Positions 1 through 13,500 of a stretch of 64,000 bases of DNA are shown here, piece by piece. The DNA is taken from contig OY292274.1 in assembly GCA_958496175.1 (NCBI GenBank), positions 4,712,001-4,776,000 on the forward strand, given 5' to 3'. Positions within the stretch are counted from its first letter, which is position 1. Each line of letters opens with the position of its first letter. This DNA is from Sisyra terminalis. Taxonomy: Eukaryota > Arthropoda > Insecta > Neuroptera > Sisyridae. The notes under the pieces were generated by a model that saw nothing but the letters and a program-made list of their open reading frames with translations, ran no database searches and was not told the origin of the DNA. A program made the translations under genes and the position numbers.

Positions 1-3000
1 GTAAATATGTGATTTTCACTCACATATATTTGAAATATATAAAAATATTTATAATAATAAATAGATTTGTTATGAAACTTATTAAAATTGAGTAAATACA
101 CTTTTTTCTCAAGTGGCTGATGTTCAACGCCTGTCTTGTACACAATGGTGGCATTCACATTGATTTAACTTCATTTTTTTTCTCTATTAATATATAAATA
201 ATTTATTTCCTCTACAATATAAATATTAAAATAAATCAATATGAAAAACGTATATTTTGAAAAAAAAAACGAATCTAACGCTTATGTTACATGAAAATAT
301 TATAAAATAAAAACAAAACGAAACGAAATAAATTATTATTGACCTAAATAGCATGAAAACACCTTCACCAAAATTTTACTCTTATTAAAATTGTAACTAT
401 AGGTTAAATTGCTACTCTCGATTTTTAATATCGTTAATAGTAAAATTGATGTTTCCATAACAAAATTAAAAATGCAGAACACATAACAAAACGACTTCTC
501 TATATCTTCTTCGTCATTTCTTATTAAATTTAACACTCTTAGCTGAAAAACCAAATACTTAAATTTACGTTTTTCCAATCATAAATTTTCAATTTTTCAT
601 GTTAAATAAAAAGTGAACACCAAATACACATTCTTTCGTTCTATTTTGGCAACTGTGCTAAACAAATCATCGAAGCTTTAACGTATATTAGATATTTAGC
701 GAAATAAAGCATTCGATACTGTTGTCCAGAAGTTTATCAAATACATCATTTTCATTAATCTAAAAACTATATTATTGCTTTAATTTATTTGTAATCGAAA
801 AATTATATATCCATTAAAATTAAAGGCATTCTTGACATTTATTTGCCCGCAATTGTTGCTTATTCAATTATCGAGCTTTTGTTGTTTTTATACCTGATTT
901 AGTTACGTGAATCATACAAGCTGATTCGTTAGACAAAAAAACACACACATTTAATTTCTTATAATAGTCTAAACCCGTTAAAATTTAAAACCTGACTCAT
1001 CGTTGCTAAATATTACATATATATTAAGTATATTAAAGCTGCATACTAGTTGGTGATATATTTGAGCTAGTAATTGGATGAAAAAAAAATTTAAAAATCA
1101 ATGCTAAGATACATTTGTACCGCATCTAATTTCGAGTTGTTGAGCTAAAACGCAAATTTCACACTGTCTTATTATTTACATCTTAGTTTGTACAGGAATG
1201 AAACTTATTACATTCGAAAAAATTATTTAAACTTCACCCCCGTTAAGAATGAAAACAAATCTAAGAAAAATATCGAAATCAGGACCAAATAGTTAAGATC
1301 TAACTAGCATTTAGTTGAAACAAAGTAAACTGTAATAACGGAAAAAGAAGATACATTTGAAAATCAAACTTTCACCCCCTACGAATTAACAACATAAAAA
1401 TCCAATTTTTACCCATTGTTATCTACATGCGTATCTGTAATTCGTTTTTGTACATTTTTAACTCACCAAAATTCGGAGAATTCTAAACACTACCTCTTCA
1501 TTAGCACATTTGCATTCTTTGTACCTTTCGTTTACATAATTAAACAACAAATCTTATAAATTATACAAGAAGACAATGCAGGTTGTTTAAAATCGGTTTT
1601 TTTTATTTAATATTTATATTATTCAATTAGCTACGTTTCGTTACGTATCGTAACTTCATCAGGCTTCTTGATTCACAAAAATAAAATATTTTCAATTTTG
1701 AAAATTGAAAATATTTTATTTTTGTGAATCAAGAAGCCTGATGAAGTTACGATACGTAACGAAACGTAGCTAATTGAATAATATAAATATTAAATAAAAA
1801 AAACCGATTTTAAACAACCTGCATTGTCTTCTTATTTAAAAAAATAAAAGCTGAGATCTAAATTTTATCATCTATAAATTAAACATCAATAATGATAGTT
1901 TAAAACTTGGACTTTAGTTCAACAACTCGCAATTGCCTCTGAAGTAAAACATATCTTAGCAAAAATCATTTCATAAATCCCAGAAAAAAAATCAATAAAT
2001 ATAGTCGAGCGTTTTTATAAATTTTTTTCAAGTTTTTTTTAAATCATAGGGTAAGAAAGTTGACGCTTAAAACACTGACATATTATTACTTTATATTTCA
2101 ATATATTAAACAATTATTTAATAAAAAATAAAACAGTCATCAATGGACATAACATCAGGTTTTAAAGCATTAAATATTTTTAAGGTGGAAATTTCCTTTT
2201 GTAATAATATCTTATAATTTATATATTCCTTGTTTTTAGGGATAAATCATTTGATTGCTTTTGAATATTGATTCCTGAGTTTCAATTAGAAAATAGCATC
2301 CATCGTACGATTGATACATCATTTATGCATTGTTTAATAAAGGCTTTTTTCTAAACAAAATTCTTTTTTTTTTTAAAAAAAAAACATTTGTTTTAATTTT
2401 ACAAATAAAATCCATTAAAATTATATATTCATGCTTATTTTTTCATCAAAAAACTTCTATTTTATCAAAATTTAGACATAGTGGCCGGCCATAAAATGTT
2501 CGGCTATATTTATATTCTTTTTATTTTAGAAAATAATGTTCCAAAATCATTATTGTAATGCTTTTTTTAAAAAAGATTTTTTTCGTTTCAATAATTAGCT
2601 TATAGATTTTTCTTTTTGTAAAAATTAAGTTTTTCAATATATTGCACTGAAACAAATAAAATATTCTTTGTAAGGCTGCTCACTTAAAAATAAAGCTCAT
2701 TTCAAATTAAAACACCGAAAAACTTTAATTTTTCTTATTCTTCTCATTAGTAAGGCTAGTGTTTATCTTCGTTACCTGAATTAATTGGAGTGTTAAAATG
2801 TTAACTTTCTCTTTGGTTATTACATATTTGTTTTTTGAATTTTATCAGTCTAAAATCTCAATATTTAGAATTAAATGTCGGAACTATAAGGCTTGGAGAA
2901 GATGAAATAATGTTATACATCAAAAATTTTCTGAAAATCATAAAGCACATACAACAATTATAATCAACATCAATTTGTACGATTGAAACGTTACATTATC

Positions 3001-4425
3001 AGCAACTTTGGCTATTACAATCGGTTTCTTATTGCATTTGTAAAACTCTACGTGTTAAAGGCATATTATGTTAATTAAACACACTGAAACTTTGAAATTA
3101 AAAAACATCAAGCGCAAATTTTATGTTTTTTTTTCATTTGTATATAAAAGTTTACTGTAAAAGTGAAAAAATGTTTCCTATCTTTGAGTTGTTTTTATAT
3201 GAACGAACTATTTTAATCATAAGGCGTGTCATTTGTATTAAAAATTATGGATAATTCAAAATTCTATTTGTCACAAAAATTATGAATTATATCAAACTAC
3301 TTAACTACACATATATTCTATTTGAAAATGATGCACACATTTGAATGAGGGCGGTACTTCGGTTTTATAAAAATATATTACTTATAGCCTATTTTATTAT
3401 TAAATTGATTCAATTTAAACAGCAGATTCTTGATGCAATTGGGATATTAAATTCTTTTTTTCAAGTATATGTCGCAACCTAATAATTAACTTTACCTTTT
3501 CCGGAAATGTACTTTCTTCGCATGAAAGATTAAACTATTTTAGCCTTTTCTTGAACAGGCAATAAACACTTAGTCTTTTCATACCAAGTACTCGATATTG
3601 AAAAAAATCAAACAATTTTCATGGAACAACTAGAGTTAACTTGTTGCATTATGCAAACACCCAATGGACTGATAAATCACCTGATTTTCGTTATAACCAA
3701 AATTTCGTATGAAAAACCTCAGTATTCACTACCTTTTCGTGAAACAATAAAAATACCTAACTTATTTACACGAAAAATATGCACTCCATAAAAAGGCTGC
3801 ATTCAAATTGATTACGGTATTTCTGCGACAAATACTTTCTTAGCAATTAAACATTAGACTAGCATCTACATCATATTAATACGAAAAACGATTTACGGCG
3901 TAAGTTTCTTTTTTTTTTTTTGTAATTTTTATATTTATATTTTTTTGAGAAATTTATAAGTAAAGAATAAATATGAATTAAATGTTTCAATGTAATTTCT
4001 TTGTAAACAACAACTAACTTTTCGAGCACGCATCAAAATTATCTGTTTTATTTTATTTTAGTTTCATTTTTCAAGGTTTTCCTTGTAATTATCTAAAGAT
4101 GTAGAATATACAGGTACTCTTTTTAACACCGATCGACTAAACCTTAATCTGTACTTATAAAAAGATTTTAATATATATATAATTGCATACTTCATTCAGT
4201 GTCAACATTTAAATAAGCATTAAAAAAAATCAACGTATAACAATTAATGCTCTACACAATATACAAATAACATTTCTTTTTTTTAAATTAATTTTAAAAC
4301 TATTATCAAATATTTTAAAATAGTTTTGTTTTCTTGTTCATTTTTTTTCATTATGTTCAGACTTAAACGTTACCTCTAATATATCGTTCATCAACAAAGG
4401 TGTACTTTTTTTTCTTAAATATTAC
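1..4425. other. MED13 3' UTR and downstream flank, no recognised gene
   Basis: The stretch is AT-rich with many poly-A and poly-T runs and stop codons in all frames. The only ORF of note is an 80-residue minus-strand reading at 336-578, which resembles nothing I know and lacks good codon structure. The part nearest 4425 must be the MED13 3' UTR, but several possible AATAAA signals exist on the minus strand (for example near 4047) and I cannot tell which is used. Apart from the palindrome at 1567-1833 I see no structure. Confidence 0.7.
1567..1833. repeat. Near-perfect 267-bp palindrome with hammerhead-like core
   Basis: The two arms meet at about 1700 with essentially no loop and differ only at a few bases. 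Each arm carries CTGATGA (plus copy at 1738-1744), then the pairing bases GTTACG/CGTAAC around an ATA loop, then GAAA (1761-1764). This layout resembles the core of a hammerhead ribozyme, with one extra A after CTGATGA. It looks like two head-to-head copies of a short repeat unit that also appears, diverged, at 52033-52390. Penelope-like retroelements are known to carry hammerheads, but the link here is inferred. Confidence 0.8.
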
Positions 4426-4558
4426 TTAAAGTAATGATGCAGTCATGTGGTACAGTTGCATTAATACTTGAATATGAACTGGTAGGCAAGATATCCTGTC
4501 ATGAGTGCTAGAATCAATTGCAAGCCAGGAAAGCGCATTATATCCTTCCAAAACGTGT
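4426..4558 (-). CDS. MED13: MED13 coding exon 12 (C-terminus and stop)
   Basis: This exon encodes residues 2010-2053. It starts with the third base of an Arg codon after an AATTTTCAG acceptor and includes [12 protein letters not shown] and [14 protein letters not shown], the extreme C-terminal helix conserved in MED13. The TAA stop is at 4428-4426. Confidence 0.95.
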
Positions 4559-7500
4559 CTGAAAATTAAAAGTTAATATTAGTTTATTATTTATTTTATT
4601 TGACGCCATATGCACGGTCTATTCATATATACATAATAGAGTGGTCCAAAAAAAATTTTTTTTTCAAGTGCTATTGTCTCAAAAGCTTCTCTTAGGTAAA
4701 AAAAAATCGTCAAAAGCGCAGCTTGATATCTCAATTCTTCATGAAACTCAATAAATTTCTATTTTCCCATTTAAATAACATGTAAAATTTTTTTTTTTAC
4801 TTTTTTATCCGGTAAAACTAAGGTTTTTTTTTAATTTGGATCAATTACTCTTGTAGAAAATTGAATTCTCTTCAAAAGAGTACTCTAGTAATTTTTTCAT
4901 AATTTTAATGGGGAAAAAGTTATTGAGCTTTAAATACTCTCAAGTCTCAATAAAAGAAAATTTAAGCAGATGGTTTTAAAATTTATAAATTATATTATAA
5001 ATAGTCTAGAGTTTGATAAATTTTGAAATAAATGCATGCAATCACCAAAAAAGTTTTCAAAAAGTTGAGAATTATTTCAAATTCATGAAAATTTATTAAA
5101 TTATCTTGTAATATTGTCCATTCCTTCACAAAATTACTTTGAAACTATATTCTTTCAAATTTGCTCAGTAGCAAGTTTTAAAGCTTAATAACTTTTTACC
5201 CGTTAGAATTACGAAAAAACTACTTCAATACTTTTTTGTAGAGAATTGAATTTCCTACAAGAACAGTTGATGAAAAATTCAAAAAAAAAAATTTCGTAGT
5301 TTTACCAAATAAAAACGTAAAAAAAAATGTTTACGTGTTATTTAAATGGGAAAATAGACATTCATTGAGCTTCGTGGAGAATCAAGATATCAACCTGCGC
5401 TTTGGAGGGAATTTTTTATGCCTTAGAAAAGCGTTTAAGATGATAGACAAAAACTTTTTTTTTGGACCACTCTAATACATATCAATGAATACAAGGAAAT
5501 GAGGTACCAAACTTTAATATTCAAACATAACGAATACATCCGAGTATCTTATTTCTCATTACTTTTACAATTCTATAGAACATATAATAAGTACGATCCG
5601 CAATTGGTCAAGTCTTGTCAATTGTAAAAATTATGAGAAAAAATAACTATATAGAACATCACTATATTGTCTCATCATCAAGTCAACTTCCATTATGTTT
5701 AATCTTCTGCCCAACATTAATTACAAAAGCTATATATAAATCCGCTATTTATAAATCATGTCTTACCTTAGTACATCAGTTGTATATTGAGAATCCAACG
5801 GATGTACCGCAACGGCAGATTGTTGCTGTAATAAATCGTCTGAATTTTGTTGAATCGCCGGACTATGCAAGTGGAGAGCGTTCTTAAGGAAGGTTGGACA
5901 AACTGTCTCAAGATGAGGACACGAGGCCCAAAACCACGATGGCATGCGTCCCGTAGGGGCGGTTGATACCAAATAGCCGAGTGCCAACGGTTGCTGCAAC
6001 AACGTGCCGACTTCCTCTTGATGGTCACCACTAATACGTGTCGTGCCGCCGTCACATGGAAATGGACTTTGTCGATCTCCATTCGGTCCTAAACTACATC
6101 CTGGACTACCCACATGAGGACTACATCCTTCACGTTGTGGACTTCCACCTGGACTCGGCCCACCACCTGGCCCCGTCTCGGGCCACACATTGAAAATATC
6201 ATTAAAGTCGTTCATGCCATCAATACCTTCTGGCATATCATCATGTAAAACACTAAACAATTCATCGTCGCCCAGTTCGGCGTTAATGTGCTGTTCCTCA
6301 TGGAACGCTGTTTGCGAACTTTGAGTCGTTGCACTTGTTGGAAATACTAAAATGTGCGTACAGCTTACATCATGTGGCGTTGACAACGGACAATTTACAC
6401 TAGCCTGACTAAATCGTTCGTCTGGCGTAAACTGGTCAGGCATCAAACGTAATGCTGAATCAGGCTCAATACTCACTAAACACGCACTTAATATACAAGG
6501 AACACCAGATGGATACATTAACGAGCACTGATCACAAATTTCTTTCAAATGTTTCGATGCCTTTATTAAAGCCTTACGACTTAACAACCAACTCCAACCT
6601 TTCAACTCACCGTGCCCGATACGACCGATACGGCCAACCACTAAACGCCACGGACGAACACTTTGCGACATTACACCTAATATAAAATCCATTAAACGTT
6701 GTAAGCCAATGCGTCGTGCAGATGCCTTTTTTCGTCTTATACGATTCGGTACATCAATATTAATTATAACAGTCTCTAAGATTTCTCCACGTTCATCTGT
6801 CGCTACTGCCAGCAACCAACTTTGGTCTTCTGATAAACAATAACTTATATATAAAACACCACACTCTTCACTACTAATTTGTCCAAACGCCTCGGCTGAC
6901 TCTGCACGCTCTTTCAATGGACCCAAAATATATGGTGGTGTATATAATTTATACGGGGCACGATTTTTTTCCTAAAAAAAACGGTTAAATAGTAACTTTT
7001 AATGCTCAAATAAAGCGAAAGTAAGTACTTACATCTTTCTTTTTCAAGAAAAGATCAGTCATGGCAGCAGTGCCGAAACCAGTCAATGATTTTATATTAG
7101 ATGTATGAACCAGCAAACGTCTACACTGTGAAAAAACATTGAGAGCCAAAGCTCGCATGTGATCACTTTGTTTGGCACGACTTCGTGTCTTGCATAATTC
7201 AACAATACTTTCTTGTGAAATAATTTGTACACTGATATTGGAACGCACGTGTTCGGGAATTGCATTTAAAACGGATGTGAAACATCGCAATAGTGCTAAA
7301 CAGGCGAGACGTTGAAGTTCTGGACGATCCGAGCCCATCGTGAATGGTTCCACTAGATAGATAACAACTGATGGCGGTTGAGCCTCGTCTTCTTCATGTG
7401 ACATATCCCCCAATGATTGCGGTTGTGTTGTCGAAAACAATTCACTTTCACTATTACCACCTGCTCCATTTCCATTGCCACCACTGCCACTAGAACTTAT

Positions 7501-10500
7501 ACCACTTCCATTGCTTCCATTCGAGTCACTTTTTGGAGTAGCTGGAGCATTGTCTAATAAACTAGCAGGTGGTAAAATAGGTATATTATTATTGGTGTTT
7601 GCACCCTCTGGAGGTTCCAACAGCGTTCTATCCATAGGTACTTGACATAGATGAGGAGCCAAATGATGTCGACAAACCTACAATGCATCAAAATTAATAA
7701 TACAAATTAAGCTAAATGACAAAAAGAAACAAACCTGAGCATACAGCTTTAGCATATCAGTAATTTTACTATCTCCCAAAAGATTAAACCAATCATCGAC
7801 TGGCTCGCCCGCCAATTTCGTTTTTGCTGTTTTTCCTACTCGAAGTATACCGTCTCTTAACACTTTTGTTATTGGAGAATGTTTACCAAGTTTACAAACT
7901 TCATAGGCCGTGCTTAATTCTTTGAAAAAGGTTCGCACCCGCGAAAGAATTGCATCATTATCGGGCGCGACTACTATATATGCCACATCACGTGAATACG
8001 AGTACGGTTCCAGAAGGAGTTTGTCCCAATGCTGAATAGCATATGGTGACAACGATAGCCAATCCTTGTCGTGGCCAACAATAAGTGACGGTATTGGTTG
8101 GGGTTCGCATCGATCGTCTGTTCCTCGTCCTGCCAATCGATGAAACTGTCGCCATGTTAATGGACCTTTTACCGTGTAAGGCGCATCCCACAATCTAGTT
8201 GTGCATTTCTTCTGAATTGCCTCTTGTAGAAGAGGTTGTAAACACTTCATTACACGCACAATGTCTTGGTTACAATGCGGTCCGGCTGCTCGAAGAAAAG
8301 GCCATCGATGTACAAACAATGTACCCGAATGATTCTTTCCATCTAATGCCAACGAGGTGATTTCATTTCCGTCAGAATATTCAAGCACATTCACCGTTGT
8401 AGTATAGTGAGGTAAAGGTCTACCTCGAAACATTTTCGCTGTACGAAACAGTGAATTACTACTCGATTGCACTATAACACATTGTTCTCGTAGCATTTCA
8501 ATTACATTTTGGGGAACCGACTCAATTTGATCTCGGCTATCGCTACTCGCTGATGTCAAAAGCGACGTGAGTAACGAGACTTTTTTACGATCGGCTGGAT
8601 CCTCAGCCAAACCAGTTATTTCCATTTCATCTTCGTAGAACAAACCAGATCGATGGGCTAATTTTCTATTAACAATTGCCGAAAAACCACAACTACAACG
8701 AATCGGATCGTCGTCTGCTGGTGCAAATCCTGACAAGTGATGATGTGGTGATATATTTGTGTTATATTGTCCGGTTATCGGCGAACTGGGTGGATGTGTA
8801 GGTAATAAATACATGCAGGCGTCTGCACCACGTATATTTCCCACCAATTTTGGGCCTGCGTTACAAACGCACAAAGTACAACTATCGAAATTATGATCGC
8901 GAAAAATATTCAATGCTGTATCAGCTAGTAAAATATTAACGATTAACGCATCGGCTTCCGGTTGACGTAACGATGGCGTAACTGGTTCCACCGAATTAAG
9001 AGTTTTATTTATATACGAGGATGTAGTTGAGGTAGCCGGACTTGGTAATTCATAAGGAGGTGGTGGTGGAGGCAAAGTCGAACATGGAGCTCGTCTCGGT
9101 ATATTACTATTAGGTATTACGTGAGGGTTCGAATTTACTGAATTCATATTGGGTGGCGTAGCTTTCCTCCACGACGGTTTGTAGACACTATTAGGCGGTA
9201 ATACAACAGGTGGTAAATGCTGACTCGGAAGATTCGTCAAAGGAGCATATTTTGATGAACCAACCATTTTACAAATAGTAGAAGGTTTAAACACATACGA
9301 CCAATCTTCAATTGCTTCTTCACGCGGACTTCCCATTAGAGGATAAATTTCTTGTTTGATTTCAGTAGGTTCAATACTACTGGGCCCGTTTTCTATTTGA
9401 CCACAGGGTGATGCTATTGGGTTGTGTTCTAAAGATGGAGGTGTGGGAAACATTTTCACTACCTCTTCAGGTCGCAAAATTCCTGTGCTGCTGTTTGTAT
9501 GACAACTACTCATAATACGTTTACTAGTATCATCCAAAGGACCAACTGATTTATTGGAACCTGGCGGCGTATGCACTTGCAACGCTTCGTCACTGCTCGT
9601 ATCGTCAGAGTTATCAAAAATTTGATCCAAATCCTTGTACGATGGCTGAAGACCTTCGGCCGTAAATAAATCAACGTTAGTCTTTCCATCTTTTATTTCT
9701 TCTTTCACAATCACAGCTCCAGTTCGTTTAAAACCATCAATGTGCGCAGCGGAATTTGTATTATCGTGATCGTCGAACTCGTACGGATCGCCTGGCCGTT
9801 TTCCCGACGGCCGAATTACATCATTCTAAAAAAAACGAAATCAATAATAAAATAATTTACCTATAAGTACTGTAGTTAATGCAATATAACATTATATTTT
9901 TGCTCTAATACTAAAAGTATTTCTTCTAATCTAATATATCGATAGAAATAACTATTCTGCTTGAAACATGCGAATTAAGCGATTGGATCCAAGGACAATT
10001 GAGATTTTGTACAGACGACAGTGCTGCTTATGGTGGCAGTGATCCACATTACAGGATAAGTTTTATTATTACTCTGCTAAAAAAATGACTATATAATATA
10101 AATTAAAATACAGTATAATCTCACTAATCCGGCACTATTAAAAACCTTGGGGTGCCGGATTATTGGAATGTTCGAATTGCTGGATTATAGTGAAAAAGTG
10201 ATAGGTAATGAATAAAGCATTTCATAGAGGGAATAAGTGTATGCATAGGTACAGAGGGGCGAGGGTGGCGTGGGCGGAGGGTGCCGGATTATTGGACGTG
10301 TCGATCTATCAAAGTGCCGGATTAGTGAGATTATACTGTACTTATATTATGAACATTTGATATTTATCATTAGAATACGTTTTGCTAACTTATAACTTTA
10401 TAAACTACATAATTATTACTGAGTTTCATAAATTTTGTCAATCATTTAATTGCTTTCATAGTATTTTCAAAAACACTTACGAGTGGATCTAAATTAGGTT

Positions 10501-13500
10501 CTTCCTTAATCTCTTGTTTAATAAAAATGCCAGCGCAACCGTTAATTTCTGGCGAATTTTCCATGGTCGATGGTGCTACTGTATTCGGGATTTTAGTTGA
10601 GTATAAATCAGTATATTTATTTTTCCATCCAGAGTTTAAATCTCCTTTGAATCGTTTGACAGGATGGTTTAGCCATGCATCCATTGTTGAATAATCGTAG
10701 AGCCACTCAAGAGGTTGATCGTCTTCCAGCAAAGCAGTTTCATAATCACGCGACGCAAGTACCGGTCTTTTGAGAGTGGGCATGAGAGACGATGGTGGAG
10801 GAAGAGGACAACTGTTTGATCCAGAATTCATTGGCGATGATACCGTGGTCGTCGGCGTCGACGGCGGAGCTATACTAGCTGAAATACTTGAAGTACTGCC
10901 GCTACTACTATTGCTGTTAGTACTTCCATTGGATCCGTTACCAATTGTGGGCGGTTTTGATTCAATACTTGTAGGCGGCGTTGGGGTATGCACAGACGTC
11001 ATTCCTGGAACGGACGTCGGTGTACCAATTAATTGTTGCGGAGATAACGTTGGCATGGTGTTGTTTTCATTGCCACAGCCACCGGTCGACATTGGAGCTT
11101 GGGGACTAGGATTAGCTAATGGTGATGGGGCCGCGGATCCTGGCGACCCTACCGAAGCCAGTTGAGGCAATGAATCCGTTTGCGTTCTCGGATACGATGG
11201 AGGTCCTCCTTGTGGCATACTCACGTCATTTTGTCTACGAAAAATTAAAAATGTTCATTTTTCTTTTGCATTAAAAATTATGTGATTACTTAAAACAATG
11301 TACAAACACCACGTTTTACAAACCATACGAAGCACAAAGAAACCATGAACCTTTAAAATTACTTACATTCAGTGATGTTTGCGAGCAAACTTAGATAATT
11401 AATGCATTTAAGAATCGATTTTAAGACATTCAAGTCAACCAAATGCTACTACCTTCAAAGTTTCTCGATACAAAGTCAATAGCAATACCAAAACCAAAAA
11501 GAATCAAAACTTTTGGATGCAAAAGGTGAATTAAATATTCTGAAAGTTAATTTACAAGCAAAAGAATTTTATAAATGAGTCTTAATAAAACTAAATACAA
11601 TTTTAAGAAAATGAAATTATAAATCAAACAGATACAAATATGATCTTAATAACTTTTAAACTTAATTCAAATTTTAATCTCAGAGAAAAAGAATAAAAAC
11701 ACTATGATTAGTTAGTGTAATGGTTGTTTTTAGAGCTGATTTTAGCCCCATTCCGTTCAAAGGATATAACTTTCAAATTAAATAATTTCATTTTTATAAA
11801 ATTTTTGTTAGACAGGATTAGATCAGCCGCAACACCACCAACGAAAATAAGCGGGGTGTGACTGTCTACCAACCTGTCGGCAGAGGCAGAGGCACAGGAC
11901 TGGGGAAACTCCACCAAGAACAACAATGGTGGTGAGCGTCTGTGGAAAGGTATCCTGCCACTGCCGCTTTTGCTCGAACATTTTCCCAACGGCCATTTAC
12001 TCGAACCAATGTACTTTCTACATCTGAAAACATTGCTTGCACATCAAACAATCCTTTCTAAACATACAACATCAACATAACAGTTTACAACGCACTAACA
12101 GTGTTCTTTACTACAACTACTATTTGAATATTTTCTACTTAACAAAAAAAAATACGCTTGTTTTGAATATTTCCACCACAAAATCATACAATTGATTTCA
12201 AATGGGAAAAACATTCAATAGAAAAAGCAAACTTTGTACACATTAATTGAAATACAAAAACTTCGATAGTTTGAACAAATTCATGCATAGAAGCAAAATT
12301 CGTGCAAATTTGAATCAGTCGACAGCTTTTGACTTTTGATACTATTACAACTTACATAATGAATACATACATCAGACAAGAAATTCTACTAAGACTAAAT
12401 CTTCTTCATCAATACAAACTTTTATCAAAGTGTTATATATCTTTCTAAATGATTCATTTCAAAAAAATCAATAGGTAATATATTAAAGACCCACTCAAGC
12501 TATATCAAATCCAAGACAAAAAAAAATAAACATCAAAAAAACGTATACCACCCTATACGAGGGATCTTACATTGGGTTACTACTTTTTCATAAAAATTCT
12601 AAAGGGTACCACCGGTCGGTTTGTATGGTAAAAGTGCCCCCGCGGCTTTTTCGATTCAAGTCAGGGGATCGTTTTAATACTAAATAAATAAAAAATAGCC
12701 AAATTTTCAGCTTTTTATCGCAAGTGATTATCGAGTATTTTGAAAAAAAAAACATTTTTCGATTTTTTTTTTAGTACTAAAATTTAAAATTAATAACCTA
12801 CGATTTTTCTTTCTCATTCTTAGGAGTAAGGCATGAAATTTTTTTTTCTATTATTTTCAGATGGAATACCGAAATTTTAAGGACCCGAAATAAAATTAAA
12901 ATTAATTTTTTGAGTGCGTTTTTGAAAAGTGTTCACCGCCAATTTTTCTCAAATAACGTCTTTAGTATTCCTTTATACTCAGTAATTTTTTCAAATGTTT
13001 TGATTAGGTGGAACATTATGAAAAAAAATAAAAACTGATTTTTTCCCTATATCTAATGCTTAAGCACACTATTCATTTTTTTGGTAAAGTAATATGAAGA
13101 TAATTATTTTTCAACTCAAAATATGTATACATTTCATTAAACAATTTAAAAAATGAAGAAATTGTCGTTAAAAATTATTTTTTATGCAATAATTCTTTGA
13201 AATACATAATAATATATTTTTATTAGCTCTAATAATTGTACATCTTTCATAATTCGACTAAGGTGACTGTTAAAATGAGCCTCTCCTTATATCGCTATTT
13301 TGAAATTAATTGAAGAAAATAAATATATTAATTTGAGATATATTAATGCAGTTTAAATACAACAAAAGTCAAATAAATAGTTTTAGAATAATGATAATCA
13401 AGCAAACACTATAGAATACAAGAATATAATTTCCACATTTCTCTTTTCTTTAACGCAGGACTACGCAGTCGCCTTAGTCGAATTATTAAAGATGTACATT

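Noticed and set aside
336..578. 80-residue minus-strand ORF left of MED13
   Set aside because: No recognisable similarity, AT-driven composition, no supporting splice or UTR context.
4599..4636. Block ACGCCATATGCACGGTCTAT shared with 15598-15628
   Set aside because: Real short repeat, but too short and without ends to define an element.
5615..6685. ORFs on the plus strand and in the alternative minus frame over MED13 exon 11
   Set aside because: They are shadow frames of the conserved MED13 exon.
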